From Spirochaetia bacterium (lineage in GTDB: Bacteria; Spirochaetota; Spirochaetia; Treponematales; Breznakiellaceae): DNA of 57,663 nucleotides. Positions 41,136 through 52,341 of the stretch are shown piece after piece (the stretch's first letter is position 1; every line of letters starts with the position of its first letter). The DNA lies in contig BNUU01000008.1 of the NCBI GenBank assembly GCA_025997595.1, forward strand, positions 1 through 57,663. Reading direction: 5' to 3'. Both the position numbers and the translations under genes were made by a program. A model generated the notes under the pieces. It had not been told where the DNA came from. It worked only from the letters and a program-made list of their open reading frames with translations, and made no database searches.

Positions 41136-41765
41136 CTATTGCGGGTTTACGTTGCTGCCCGGTACAACCTGCGTAGCAGACTGGTCAGATGTTCTTTCAT
41201 CAAATTTAATAAGTAACTGAGGGGGAATTGGGGAAGACGGATCGGAAGGAGAGGGGAAGGACAGGTTATATATTCTTCTACCGTATTTTATTGTCTGTGG
41301 TTCTTTGGTATACATCAACTCAAAGCACGTTCCATCCGGATTCGCTTTGAAAAACAAGGTATTTTTCTTATCCCTAGCATCAAAACAAATTTCAAAAACA
41401 TCAGGATTATCCGGATTGGGGATAGAGATAACATAGGTCCCCTTCGTTTCTTTATTGATTTTTATTTCGCTGGGTATTGATATATTCCGGACTATAACGT
41501 TTCCCTCTCTGTCAACTTCTGCCAATCTTGTCTTTCTGTCCAGCCTTAATTCCAGTGTTGTAGAAATATAGTATCGAAAATCTTTAATATCGACGCCGGT
41601 TCCTTTTAGCAGGTTTAACATATCCTGAGTAATTGGCCGCAGGGGGATGTCCTGCGAGGCGATCTGCCGACCGGCAGTCTGCCCGGCCTGATGAGTTTTA
41701 CATCCCGGCAAAAAGCAGAGGATCATTATTACGATCAAAAAGATGCGGGACATCTTGTTTCTCAT
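41136..41765 (-). CDS. lipoprotein of unknown function
   Basis: 209 residues. KMSRIFLIVIMILCFLPGCK is a lipoprotein signal with lipobox LPGC. The mature part is beta-rich (LELRLDRKTRLAEVDREGNV; IVISIPNPDNP-like strands) and ends in a Ser/Pro-rich tail. No recognised domain. Convergent with the binding-protein gene, only 6 bases apart. Confidence 0.7.
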   Translation of the reverse strand: MRNKMSRIFLIVIMILCFLPGCKTHQAGQTAGRQIASQDIPLRPITQDMLNLLKGTGVDIKDFRYYISTTLELRLDRKTRLAEVDREGNVIVRNISIPSEIKINKETKGTYVISIPNPDNPDVFEICFDARDKKNTLFFKANPDGTCFELMYTKEPQTIKYGRRIYNLSFPSPSDPSSPIPPQLLIKFDERTSDQSATQVVPGSNVNPQ

Positions 41766-41898
41766 GCGAATAGGCCTCTCTTTTATTTTGGTTACTTTTA
41801 GAATAATGTCAATATGGGATTATTCTATTGAATAAGCGCCCCAAAAGATGGATATTAGTAACAGATAGTTATGTTTGAAGCCCCCAAGGAGTGCGTTA

Positions 41899-43854
<1,956 letters not shown>

Positions 43855-43858
43855 TAGT

Positions 43859-43893
43859 TTGTTCGATAACTTCAGTTGCCGAACAAGTCTAAT
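43859..43893 (+). repeat. dispersed palindrome, copy b
   Basis: TTGTTCGATAAC-TTCA-GTTGCCGAACAAG followed by TCTAAT, an imperfect palindrome matching copies at 34.7 and 14.1 kb. It lies between the ends of the convergent ftsH and XRE genes and could help terminate both. Confidence 0.75.
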
Positions 43894-44240
43894 TACTTTT
43901 CGTTATTTTCCGGGTATTGCTGCCGCTGTTCCCCTACCCATTTCTGGAAGGCGTCGGAAATACTATCCAGATAGATGTCGCGCTCATTGGCGTCCCAAAG
44001 CTTTTCGTCAATAAAAAACTGATGGGGTTTTACGTTCAGGGCGGATGCGAGTATCGCAATGGTTTTCGGGGAAACCCATTTTTTACAGTTTTCAATGCTG
44101 TTGATAAAATTAAAGGTAATCCCCGTCAGGCCGGAAAGGTCCATTTGGGAGAGATGCTGCTGTTCCCGAAGGTGTTTTAGATTTTTGGCGAATAGAAGGC
44201 GGATATTTTTTTCACTGGCGCTGCTTTCGCTTTTTTCCAT
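43893..44240 (-). CDS. XRE-family transcriptional regulator
   Basis: 115 residues from ATG 44240. The Cro/C1 helix-turn-helix spans LFAKNLKHLREQQHLSQMDL to ITFNFINSIENCKKWVSP. The C-terminus (PHQFFIDEKLWDANERDI) is shared in type with the remnant at 30.1 kb. No partner or target gene is evident. A TTGAGA box lies about 30 bases upstream, but no Shine-Dalgarno sequence is seen. Confidence 0.8.
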   Translation of the reverse strand: MEKSESSASEKNIRLLFAKNLKHLREQQHLSQMDLSGLTGITFNFINSIENCKKWVSPKTIAILASALNVKPHQFFIDEKLWDANERDIYLDSISDAFQKWVGEQRQQYPENNEK

Positions 44241-44347
44241 GACTATACAGAAAATTATCCCGCTTGTCTCAAGCCGCAACAAATAACCAATGGTGGTAAA
44301 ATTACCCCTGTTGGATTATTTTCAGAAAAACGAAGGGAAAACAGCTG

Positions 44348-45415
44348 TCAGCGGAGGTCCGATAGGGGCAGATTGTTCAGGACGAGTATTTCCGGCCGGT
44401 ATTCAAAGTGCATGGTATCGTAATAAGTCCATTTTCCGCCCCAGATGAAGCCGTACGCCTCAAAGGCCTTGACGGCCGCTTCCGGGGGATGGAGCCGTTT
44501 TTCGTAAGAAACATTCCACCAATCGCTCTTGGTCCGGGCAGTCCAGAGCCAGTAGGTTTCCAGTTTCCGGGTTTTGGGAAGCAGGTCCAGGGCGACGCCG
44601 TAGGCGTGGAAACTCCGGCTTTCGGTGGCGGCGATGCTCCGCCAGTTCCAGGTATCCACGGTATTCAGGCCGTTTATCCATTGGCGCAGCTGGTCGTTGG
44701 TCTTTGCCTCGGCGAGGATCCGCTCTTCCGCCAGGGCGAGTTCTTCCATAATCGAATAATGAACCAGCACGGGCTTTCCAAAAACACGGATCGTCTTGAG
44801 GCGGTCATAGGATTCAGCCTTGTTATGGGCCCGCCAGAGGGCGTCGAAGAAATGCTGGGAACGCTTGGCCGGATGCTGCGCCCGCTGTTTCGCCTGATCC
44901 CGGAACCGGGCGGCTTCCTCCGGCCCCGGCTCCCGCCAGGGGGGGAGGCTTTCCGGATAATTGTAGAAGGGCTGGGGGTCGTATTCGGCGGCCCGGTCCC
45001 GCAGTTCCTCCGGCAGGAGCCGGCCTTCGGCGTAGTAGTACCAGACCCCGCGAATCGGCGCCGCCCAATCCCCGTTCCGGTAGGCCGCCTGTCCCACCCG
45101 GTCAGGATATGCCGCCGCCAGGGCCTTCATCACCGCCTCTGAGCGCAGAATCTGTTCCGGGACTCCCTGGGGATTCAGGGGAGTTTCCGGCCCCTGTTCA
45201 GGAGGGGAACTGCGGACCGATGGTCCGAGACCTGCGGTCTCGGTTGCAAGTTCAAGAGGGGAACCCCGACCTACGGTCTCGGTTGCAAGTTCTGCCAGTA
45301 TAACAGGTTCCTGTTTCGGTACCGCAATACCGTTCTGGATGCCCCCCCGGGCAAAGACGGAGAAACTTCCGAAAAAAACAAAACAAATTAAACAGGATAT
45401 TTTTCTAAAAAACAA
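44348..45415 (-). CDS. M15-family D,D-carboxypeptidase-like protein
   Basis: 355 residues with signal peptide ISCLICFVFFGSFSVFA. The C-terminal domain has SFHAYGVALDLLPK and GFIWGGKWTYYDTMHFEYRP, the H-x6-D and D-x-MHFE zinc signatures of VanY/M15_4 peptidases that trim peptidoglycan stem peptides. Two tandem in-frame palindromic repeats lie just after the signal peptide, encoding ATETVGRGSPLE and a SVRSSPPE-like peptide. Periplasmic cell-wall hydrolase or modifier. Confidence 0.8.
   Translation of the reverse strand: MFFRKISCLICFVFFGSFSVFARGGIQNGIAVPKQEPVILAELATETVGRGSPLELATETAGLGPSVRSSPPEQGPETPLNPQGVPEQILRSEAVMKALAAAYPDRVGQAAYRNGDWAAPIRGVWYYYAEGRLLPEELRDRAAEYDPQPFYNYPESLPPWREPGPEEAARFRDQAKQRAQHPAKRSQHFFDALWRAHNKAESYDRLKTIRVFGKPVLVHYSIMEELALAEERILAEAKTNDQLRQWINGLNTVDTWNWRSIAATESRSFHAYGVALDLLPKTRKLETYWLWTARTKSDWWNVSYEKRLHPPEAAVKAFEAYGFIWGGKWTYYDTMHFEYRPEILVLNNLPLSDLR
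45197..45292 (-). repeat. two tandem in-frame palindromic repeat units (M15 peptidase gene)
   Basis: A 19-base identical segment (45235-45253 and 45274-45292) starts each unit on the coding strand (GAACTTGCAACCGAGACCG). Each ends in GTTCCCCTC. The second unit also has CGAGACC-GCA-GGTCTCG and GGACC-ATC-GGTCC hairpins. Confidence 0.78.
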
Positions 45416-45566
45416 GTTCCGAATTTCCTTGGCGCCAAATAAATTTTCCGCCCGATTAGGGCAGAATTATCTCCCTTATAATAGCAGACTATGGACACTT
45501 GTAAAGGGGGCAGTAAAGGGGGCGGCTTGTGAAAACATTGAAAAGGCAGTATATTATTATGATTAT

Positions 45567-47534
45567 ATGGCCATAACAACGGACCTTTATTCGATATTAA
45601 GGGCTTACGCAAACAAGAATAAGTCTCCCTATATAAAAATAGTCCCCTTCCTGGACTTTCTGGGCAGATATGCGGCCCGTATGGCTAAAGAACAGAGCGA
45701 ATGGGCCAAATGGGCGGAGAAGACGGAGTCTCAATTCTGGAATGAAATAACCGAATGCACCGGGGACGGCAGATGCGTCCTTATGTCGGAACCATCCGCC
45801 GAGGCCCTCCCCCGCGAAGGCGGGCCCCCCCCTGCGGAACCTGCCGCCGCAAACTATGTCTATATGTCCCTCTTTTATGTTGAAAAGATACAGGAGGCCT
45901 ACAAGGCCATTGACAATATCGCGGATGTTCCCTTTCCAAACGAAAATTCCCTCAATATCACCATTCCCAAGGATCAGCTTGAGGTCATCCACCTGGAAAC
46001 GGATTTGGCTTCCTATTTTGAAAGTCCAACGGAATCATATCTGCCCATTCTCAAGATGCGGTTCCCCGATGAAAATTTGGGGAGCATCCTTGTTTTAGCC
46101 CCCATGCTTCCCCGGCGGCTTTTGGATGCGTCCATGCTCAAGTTACGGCAATATCTGTTGACCCAGGGGAACAAGGAACATGCGGTACATCGGCTTACCC
46201 CCCAGCTTTCGGGAAATGAGGACTATGTCCGGGAAAATATTAATCGGATCACGATCAAGCCTTCGGAATGCGTGAATAACATGGAATTTTACGGGGATGG
46301 GGCCTATTTCTTTTGGAGTTATTTCTGCGCCATGCTAAAGAATGATATCAAAAAGCAGCGGGAGAAACTGGCCCAGGACATCGCGGTACTGGAAGCGGCA
46401 TACATCATTGATATCTGTAACAGCCTTTATAAGTATCGGGCGCAGGGAGAGCGGGAAAGGGAAGCGGCCTTCCGCAGCCTGGATCAGCGCATAGAGCAGC
46501 CTCCATACTATTATTCCCTGACGGCGATTACCAAATTCACCAATAAACAGGGGGGGCTTCTGTTGGGGAAATACTCCGGACCGGAACTGGAAGCCTATAT
46601 CAGAAAGAAAACTACCGAATCCCTGAACAATGAAGTCCCCGAATGGCTCATCATCCAGGGTGAGGAGGAGGAACGGTGGTTCATACAAAAGGATAAGTAC
46701 CTGCCCCTGGCCGGCAATATGCTTACCAGTGTCCGTTCCCAGGTAAAAAAGGGGATCATTGATTCCTGGATCAAGGTGATTCGGGAATTCGAGCGCGAAG
46801 AGGCCATGAACAGCGATACGGAATTTGACCGGCTCCTGACCGCCACAGCCGCGTCCGCCATGTCTATGCTTATGCTCGTTCTGCAGGATGATAAACTCTT
46901 CCTGGTGTATAAGGAATTGGAGCGCTCCCCGGATGGGGTTCCCCCCTCATTGCAGCTGTTTGATAAAGACAGGCTGCTTCCCATGAGCAGCCTGCTTCAA
47001 ATTAAGCGCCAGGATCTGCTTCTGGATGCAAAACTCTCCCTTCCCTTCTGGTATTCGATGCCGATCTTTACCCCGATTATCGCATTCTTCTTCCATTTTG
47101 GAAAAAAGAAGAAACTAAAACCGATAAAACGAAAAAGTCCCCCTGTTGATGTTAAAAAGGAAGAGCAGAACGTCGGGCAAAAAGAGTCCCCCGGCGACAA
47201 GGTACAGGCCGCCCGGGAGATAGCGGCCCGCATAGTTCCCCAGGGACGGACTCTGGACGACCATCTTGCGGTAATGCAGGATCGCTGGGGCGGCACCCTC
47301 AAGGACACAGGCCGTGAACATCTGGTGGAAGACGTGAACGCCCTTATCCGGGACAATCTGCACCGCAATCTCCAGCTCCATAAAAATATAAAAATTACCC
47401 GTGAAGCCCTGGGGGATGTGGCGGAGGGGATCATTTCCGGCACCCCCGCCCTGCAGGGCCTCCGGGACAAAAACACCCTCAAACTTTACATGGAGCTTTA
47501 CATGGTAAAGCTGCTCTTAACCGGCAAGGCTTAA
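45567..47534 (+). CDS. large hypothetical protein, possibly spirochete-specific
   Basis: 655 residues from ATG 45567; the frame is open further upstream but then overlaps the divergent M15 gene. Mostly helical, with a Pro/Glu-rich insert (EALPREGGPPPAEPAAA). One hydrophobic segment (LPFWYSMPIFTPIIAFFFHF) is followed by a basic stretch KKKKLKPIKRKS, suggesting C-terminal membrane attachment. No catalytic motif recognised. An AT-stem hairpin follows the stop. Confidence 0.65.
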   Translation: MAITTDLYSILRAYANKNKSPYIKIVPFLDFLGRYAARMAKEQSEWAKWAEKTESQFWNEITECTGDGRCVLMSEPSAEALPREGGPPPAEPAAANYVYMSLFYVEKIQEAYKAIDNIADVPFPNENSLNITIPKDQLEVIHLETDLASYFESPTESYLPILKMRFPDENLGSILVLAPMLPRRLLDASMLKLRQYLLTQGNKEHAVHRLTPQLSGNEDYVRENINRITIKPSECVNNMEFYGDGAYFFWSYFCAMLKNDIKKQREKLAQDIAVLEAAYIIDICNSLYKYRAQGEREREAAFRSLDQRIEQPPYYYSLTAITKFTNKQGGLLLGKYSGPELEAYIRKKTTESLNNEVPEWLIIQGEEEERWFIQKDKYLPLAGNMLTSVRSQVKKGIIDSWIKVIREFEREEAMNSDTEFDRLLTATAASAMSMLMLVLQDDKLFLVYKELERSPDGVPPSLQLFDKDRLLPMSSLLQIKRQDLLLDAKLSLPFWYSMPIFTPIIAFFFHFGKKKKLKPIKRKSPPVDVKKEEQNVGQKESPGDKVQAAREIAARIVPQGRTLDDHLAVMQDRWGGTLKDTGREHLVEDVNALIRDNLHRNLQLHKNIKITREALGDVAEGIISGTPALQGLRDKNTLKLYMELYMVKLLLTGKA

Positions 47535-47549
47535 AAAATTTGAAAAAAA

Positions 47550-47575
47550 GGGCAAAAAAATACGTTTTTTTGCCC
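47550..47575 (+). terminator. hairpin terminator-like sequence
   Basis: GGGCAAAAAAA-TACG-TTTTTTTGCCC, a perfect 11-bp stem whose arms are A and T runs. The T-run lies inside the 3' arm; this may act in either direction. Confidence 0.6.
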
Positions 47576-47576
47576 C

Positions 47577-47614
47577 TGATGCAAGCGCCATACATCCCAG
47601 TGCCCTATATAGGT
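47577..47614 (+). repeat. inverted repeat partner, left copy
   Basis: TGATGCAAGC, a variable middle, then CAGTGCCCTATATAGGT. The reverse complement of both conserved blocks occurs at 52117-52155, so the pair flanks the ssb-U32-trxA-lipoprotein block. Confidence 0.6.
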
Positions 47615-47763
47615 ATCACAGAAATTCTTGTAACTCCCTAAGCTGATTTCAGTCTCCGTTGGAGACAGAAACCGGCCGGGGGACCTGGAAACCTGTGACC
47701 GGCGGCCCTGTGCCGCCGGACCATATATGAGCGGGGGGCGGCATACCTCCCGCAGGAGGCATT

Positions 47764-48252
47764 ATGAATAACCTCAACTCTATCCTGATCGAAGGCAACC
47801 TGGTCCGGGACCCCCTCTTTCGCTCCACCGCAAAGGGGACGCCGCTCTGTACCTTTAGCCTTGCTTCCAACCGTTTTTTCAAGCAAGATTCCGGGTTGGA
47901 AAAAGAAGTAAGCTTCTTTGATGTGGAAACCTGGGCCAAATTGGCGGAAAATTGTTACTCATTAGGGAAAAAAGGCCGCGGGGTACGGGTGGTGGGCCGC
48001 TTAAAGCAGGACCGTTGGCCCGGCTCCGACGGGAAAAACCACTCACGGGTCATGATTGTGGCGGAGCATGTGGAATTCCGGCCTGAATTCAGAAAAGAAG
48101 GCGCCTCTGCCGGCAAAACTGCCGTCGAGGCAAAGGAAGCGGCCGATTCCGCCGCCGCAGACGCCTATGCGGACCCCTCTGTACCGGAAGATATGGCCGC
48201 AGATACGGAAGCCCAATTCTCCGCGGAAGAATTAGAAGAGGTGGCCTTCTAG
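47764..48252 (+). CDS. ssb: single-stranded DNA-binding protein
   Basis: 162 residues. LNSILIEGNLVRDPLFRSTA and CTFSLASNRF, then SFFDVETWAKLAE, are the OB-fold hallmarks. The Ala/Glu-rich linker ends in EEVAF, a relaxed form of the acidic DDDIPF tip that recruits repair proteins. GGAGG precedes the ATG. Its stop overlaps that of the convergent U32 gene (CTAG). Confidence 0.93.
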   Translation: MNNLNSILIEGNLVRDPLFRSTAKGTPLCTFSLASNRFFKQDSGLEKEVSFFDVETWAKLAENCYSLGKKGRGVRVVGRLKQDRWPGSDGKNHSRVMIVAEHVEFRPEFRKEGASAGKTAVEAKEAADSAAADAYADPSVPEDMAADTEAQFSAEELEEVAF

Positions 48253-50549
48253 GATTTTACGCCGCCACCGATACCCCTCGGCGCGCCATCAATACCCCTG
48301 GCGCCCTCCGCCTGGTAGAAGCCGTCTTTCCAGTTAAAACGGCTGATATCGGGCAGGGGGATCGTATCCTTGGCGGCTTTGACAATATCCCGGTAGGCGG
48401 TTTTTTTCAGGGGCGGCCCCGAAAAGTCCAGGATGAAGCGGCTGAACCCCGCCTCCCGGAGGAAGGGGATCTTGTCCACCAGGGAAAAGGGCTTTTCGGG
48501 GTATACTATTGACCCGTCGGGCCCGGAAACCAGGGTGAACTGTTCCTCCCGGCTGTCGGAAAAATCCTTAAAACCATAAACCTTGCTCAAATCCGCCCGG
48601 ATACGGAACAGGGCCGGGTAGGCAAATAGGGTGATAAAAGTCAGAACCCGGCGGCCGGGGCTGACGGTCTTTTCAAGGTTCTGCCGGTTGTTTTCCAGGG
48701 GAGAAATAAAGTTCTCCGCCCCCATCTCCGACACAAACTGATTGGCCCAGCGGTTAAAGATGTACAGATAGGGCCCGGCGATCAAAATCGGCGGCTTGGC
48801 GGAACTTTGCCGGGCAGGCCTGGCGGGTCCGGTCGTGCGAAAACAGGAAAAATGTCCCGGATTATTCACCACGAACTGCCGGTAACCCCTATCCATCAAT
48901 TCCTTTACTTCCTCCGCAAAGGCCGTCTCGGCGGACTGGGGGAAATAGGGGTCCAGTACCAGGATGATTTCGCCGGGGTTAAAGGGCAGCGGAGCCTTCC
49001 CGCTCCCCAGGAGATAGGCGGCGGTTTTGCGGGTATAGGCCAGCATGGCCCGCACCGGCCGGCTGGACTGCAGTATGTAGAGATCGTCGATCCGGGAAAC
49101 CGCTGCGTAGAGCCCCTCGGGGAAACCCCCGCCCCCGGCGTCCCCCTTGCGGAAATTCGGCAGCTCCAGGGGCGGGGCCTTATCCCGGCCCGGCATACGT
49201 CTGAAGGTGTCCAGGTTGTGGGGTATCACCGGGGCATAGCGTTTCGACATGGCCCGTGTCTGTATCAAGTACACCGCGTCCCCCACATCGAAACCTTCGG
49301 GGATGGACAGCCAAATTCCGGTGGAACCATCGCTCTCCACAACGGTGAGTTTATGGGACTGCCGATCCGAATCATCGGCCCGGTGCAGCCGGATCGAATC
49401 CCCCGGCCTGGGCGCCGGGGAACCCGCTTGAGCGGAGGAGGACGCAGGCCCCGCCGGAATAAGCGCCCGCCGTTCTTCCCCGGCGCCCCGTACCTTGAGG
49501 ATGTTCCCCAGGGGGATGCCGGTGCCCCCGTCCTGGGCGGGGTTGAGCCAGTCCAGGGATGCGGGGGGATCGACCCAATGGGGGGCCGCGGGTTTGCCGG
49601 CGTCGGCCGTAGGGGCTTCGCCGGACTCGTCCGGGGCATCTGCCCCAACAGGGGCCTTGGACATCAAATTTTCATCAAAATAAAACCGGGTCTTGGTCCG
49701 GGCAAAATCGTTGCGGAGGATGCCGAGCCCTTCGGCTATCTTCTCCTGAACCGCCTCCTCCCCCTCATCTGCGGCAAGGGCGTCCAGCACCAGCCGGTAG
49801 GCGCTCACCACGGTTCCAACATACTCGGCGCTTTTCATCCGCCCTTCGATTTTGAAGGAGTTGACCCCGGCGTCCGCAAGGTCCGGGACCCGTTCCAGGA
49901 GCTGGAGATCCGCAGGGCTGAAGTAGTAGCCCCCGTCATCGTCCCGGTGGTACTGGCGGCGGCAGGCCTGGGTGCACATCCCCCGGTTGGCGGATTTTCC
50001 CCCCAGATAGCTGGAAAAAAGGCAGAGCCCGGAGGCGCTGACGCAGAGGGCCCCGTGGACAAAGATCTCAAGCTCCATGTTGGTATTGGCCCGGCAGTCC
50101 CGTAGTTCCCCAAGGGAAAGCTCACGGGCCAACACTACCCGTGAAAAGCCGTATTTGGAAAGGGCATTTGCCCCCCGTGCGGAGGCAATATTCATCTGGG
50201 TGGAGGCGTGGAGCTTAAGGGCGGGGAAATTGTCCCGCACCATGGCGGCAACCCCAAAATCCTGGACGATAAGACCATCGGGCCCCAGGCCCGCCAGGTA
50301 CTTGAGGAGCTGGTAGAGCCGGTCCGCCTCCCGCTGCTCAAAAACGGTGTTCACCGTGACGTAGAGCCTGCGGCCCATCCGGTGCATCACCTTCAGGGCC
50401 CCCTCAAACTGGGAATAGGCAAAATTGGCGCTCCGCATCCGGGCATTGAAATTCTTCAACCCCAGATAGACCGCGTCCGCCCCCTCTCCAACGGCCGCAT
50501 CCAGGGCCTCGGGGGACCCGGCGGGGGCTAATAGTTCAACCGGTTTCAT
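48249..50549 (-). CDS. U32 peptidase family protein, RlhA-like
   Basis: 766 residues. The N-terminal half has ELLAPAGSPEALDAAVGEGA, LKLHASTQMNI, VLARELSLGEL, VHGALCVSASGLCLFSSYLG and the Cys-rich SANRGMCTQACRRQY, all diagnostic of the U32 family, whose best known member RlhA makes 5-hydroxycytidine in 23S rRNA. The C-terminal half is a longer extension (Pro/Ala-rich linker near 305-390, then a second barrel-like region) as in YdcP/RlhA. Convergent with ssb. Confidence 0.85.
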   Translation of the reverse strand: MKPVELLAPAGSPEALDAAVGEGADAVYLGLKNFNARMRSANFAYSQFEGALKVMHRMGRRLYVTVNTVFEQREADRLYQLLKYLAGLGPDGLIVQDFGVAAMVRDNFPALKLHASTQMNIASARGANALSKYGFSRVVLARELSLGELRDCRANTNMELEIFVHGALCVSASGLCLFSSYLGGKSANRGMCTQACRRQYHRDDDGGYYFSPADLQLLERVPDLADAGVNSFKIEGRMKSAEYVGTVVSAYRLVLDALAADEGEEAVQEKIAEGLGILRNDFARTKTRFYFDENLMSKAPVGADAPDESGEAPTADAGKPAAPHWVDPPASLDWLNPAQDGGTGIPLGNILKVRGAGEERRALIPAGPASSSAQAGSPAPRPGDSIRLHRADDSDRQSHKLTVVESDGSTGIWLSIPEGFDVGDAVYLIQTRAMSKRYAPVIPHNLDTFRRMPGRDKAPPLELPNFRKGDAGGGGFPEGLYAAVSRIDDLYILQSSRPVRAMLAYTRKTAAYLLGSGKAPLPFNPGEIILVLDPYFPQSAETAFAEEVKELMDRGYRQFVVNNPGHFSCFRTTGPARPARQSSAKPPILIAGPYLYIFNRWANQFVSEMGAENFISPLENNRQNLEKTVSPGRRVLTFITLFAYPALFRIRADLSKVYGFKDFSDSREEQFTLVSGPDGSIVYPEKPFSLVDKIPFLREAGFSRFILDFSGPPLKKTAYRDIVKAAKDTIPLPDISRFNWKDGFYQAEGARGIDGAPRGIGGGVKS

Positions 50550-50597
50550 GAAGGGTCAGTATACGCTATTAAAACCTCTTGTACTACCGTGGCAATA

Positions 50598-50626
50598 TTG
50601 AGAAAAGACCTGTTTTTCATTATACT
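50598..50626 (+). promoter_or_regulatory. trxA promoter
   Basis: TTGAGA (50598-50603), 17-base spacer, TATACT (50621-50626). The ATG at 50633 is 6 bases past the -10 box and no Shine-Dalgarno sequence exists, so the mRNA may be leaderless. Confidence 0.65.
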
Positions 50627-50632
50627 TAAATT

Positions 50633-50956
50633 ATGAGTAACGGAATAACCATCACAAATGAAAATTTTGAAGCTGAAGTGCTTCAGTCGCCGGCCCCGGT
50701 TTTGATCGATTTTTGGGCCGACTGGTGCGGACCCTGCAAAATGATAGGCCCCTTCATCGATCAGCTTGCGGAAGAATACGCAGGGCGCATCAAGATCGGC
50801 AAGGTGAACGTGGATGAGCAGGGGGATATCGCGGGCAAACACGGCATCGTGTCGATCCCCACCCTGATTGTGTACAAGGACGGCCAGCAGGTCCGGCAAA
50901 AGGTCGGGGCCGCCCCCAAGCGTGACATTGAGGCCCTGTTTAAGGATCTTGTTTAG
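50633..50956 (+). CDS. trxA: thioredoxin
   Basis: 107 residues with the active site FWADWCGPCKM (C-G-P-C) and the cis-proline loop GIVSIPTLIVYKDG. Standard cytosolic thioredoxin length. A perfect 13-bp inverted repeat covers its stop codon (50949-50991). Confidence 0.96.
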   Translation: MSNGITITNENFEAEVLQSPAPVLIDFWADWCGPCKMIGPFIDQLAEEYAGRIKIGKVNVDEQGDIAGKHGIVSIPTLIVYKDGQQVRQKVGAAPKRDIEALFKDLV

Positions 50957-50991
50957 CGCCCAAAAACAGGACGTTTTCGGGCGCTAAACAA
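50949..50991 (+). terminator. 13-bp perfect hairpin over the trxA stop
   Basis: TTGTTTAGCGCCC (50949-50961) pairs with GGGCGCTAAACAA (50979-50991). There is no T-run beyond it; the TAG stop of trxA lies in the 5' arm. It is 9 bases from the end of the convergent lipoprotein gene, so it may serve both. Confidence 0.6.
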
Positions 50992-50999
50992 TAAGTCAA

Positions 51000-52043
51000 T
51001 TATTCAAGCCGTTTTGTGCTGTTCGTTTTTCCCGGGGTAGCGCTGTTGTTGGCGGTGATATACCAGTCGCTTGCCCGGTTGGTATCCGGGGCGGCTTCGT
51101 CACGGGAGATGCTCCGGGTCGCGGTGGTTTTGCCGCTGATGACCGCATCGGAGGGTCCCGGAATTTCAGTATCCGCTGAAGCAAGCCATGCCCCCTGTTC
51201 CTGCAGTAACTCCGCAGCGGCGGCATAGTGTTCCTTTGACCACCAGGCATCGGGATTTTCGCTCAGCATCACCGCATCGATGACCTTATCATCCTGATCC
51301 ATGAAGTAGACCGTATCCGTTTTCCGCAGCAGTTCAGCCGAGCCGGGAACCCAGAAGTCCCGAACATCCGCAAGGGCCTCGTTTCCCCCGGACAGGTCCA
51401 GCTCGCTCCCCGTTTCGTTTGTGGCGCCTATGTCCGTATCACGGGTACGCAGGTGGACAAGGACATATTCCCCTGAGGCAACCTCTGTGGGCGGGAATTC
51501 AAAGGCAAGGGGATTTTTGGTGTTTCCCGGAATAAAGAGCCGGAGGGCCCCCAAATTTCCCGCTTCCAGGGTTTTAAACTCCACAAATTCCGTCCTGGGG
51601 CTGGAATATTCGGTCCGCAGCTCCGTAATAAGCAGCTTCGGTATGCGGTCGTTCCGCGTCCGAAAGGGAACCAGCACGTTCAGGGTATTCCCTGCGGTAT
51701 CCTCCACCAGAATATCCGCCATGACGGCCGCTCCCTCATCCGGGGCCGCCCCCAGCATAATTTTTACCGTCGCCCCACCGTCCGTGGAATCTACGGTCAA
51801 AGCCGGCTCAAAGTTGAGGGAAACAACCTGCACCGGACGGGAAAACTGAAAGTTGATTTCCTGGGAAGAAACCACCTTACAGGCCAGGAACTCGGGCGCT
51901 TCCGAGCTGAAACCCTCCTCCCCCGAATCGGAGCCCAATACCCCCTGAATCGCCTCCCCGGTAGAGCAGGAAGCGAGCGCCCCGGCTCCGATAAAACAGA
52001 CCAGGGCAAATGCCCCCCTAAAAACCTTAAAAAACCTCTTCAT
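51000..52043 (-). CDS. lipoprotein with lamin-tail-like domain
   Basis: 347 residues. VFRGAFALVCFIGAGALASC is the lipoprotein signal. A ~100-residue first domain is Ig-like; it is followed by LLITELRTEYSSPRTEFVEF with LEAGNLGALRLFIPG and, later, DTVYFMDQDDKVIDAVML, the pattern of lamin-tail (LTD) domains found in secreted bacterial proteins. GGAGG precedes the ATG. Exported to the cell envelope; function unknown. Confidence 0.7.
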   Translation of the reverse strand: MKRFFKVFRGAFALVCFIGAGALASCSTGEAIQGVLGSDSGEEGFSSEAPEFLACKVVSSQEINFQFSRPVQVVSLNFEPALTVDSTDGGATVKIMLGAAPDEGAAVMADILVEDTAGNTLNVLVPFRTRNDRIPKLLITELRTEYSSPRTEFVEFKTLEAGNLGALRLFIPGNTKNPLAFEFPPTEVASGEYVLVHLRTRDTDIGATNETGSELDLSGGNEALADVRDFWVPGSAELLRKTDTVYFMDQDDKVIDAVMLSENPDAWWSKEHYAAAAELLQEQGAWLASADTEIPGPSDAVISGKTTATRSISRDEAAPDTNRASDWYITANNSATPGKTNSTKRLE

Positions 52044-52116
52044 AAAACCTCCAATGTAATTAGTAAATGCTCAGTACCTGGTAATGAGTTATTTCTCAAT
52101 GTACGCAAATGCGCAC

Positions 52117-52155
52117 ACCTATATAGGGCACTGAGTGGGGGTTTTGCTTGCATCA
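52117..52155 (-). repeat. inverted repeat partner, right copy
   Basis: ACCTATATAGGGCACTG and, 12 bases on, GCTTGCATCA: the reverse complement of the blocks at 47577-47614. Confidence 0.6.
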
Positions 52156-52178
52156 AAACGGAAAAATCGTAAAAATAT

Positions 52179-52207
52179 TTGACATGGCGTATAAAACGGG
52201 GTATTGT
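52179..52207 (+). promoter_or_regulatory. promoter of the small ORF pair
   Basis: TTGACA (52179-52184), 17-base spacer, TATTGT (52202-52207); the first ATG (52215) is 7 bases downstream with no Shine-Dalgarno sequence. Confidence 0.55.
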
Positions 52208-52214
52208 TAGACGC

Positions 52215-52337
52215 ATGGAGATAATAGTACAAACAGCAGAGGAATATATAAACAATTAACGAAAATAAAAAACAAGGAAATCTCCATTGGAAGACACAAA
52301 GTCGATCCGATCAATTTTGTCAGGATGTTAGGAGTAT
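52215..52337 (+). pseudogene. frameshifted small ORF upstream of the 66-residue protein
   Basis: Frame 1 reads MEIIVQTAEEYINN and stops. The next frame continues from QLTKIKNKEISIGRHKVDPI to NFVRMLGV and stops 2-5 bases before the next start. Joined they would give a ~42-residue protein with a plausible fold. This suggests a one-event frameshift in a small gene paired with the one downstream. Confidence 0.4.
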
Positions 52338-52341
52338 AAAA

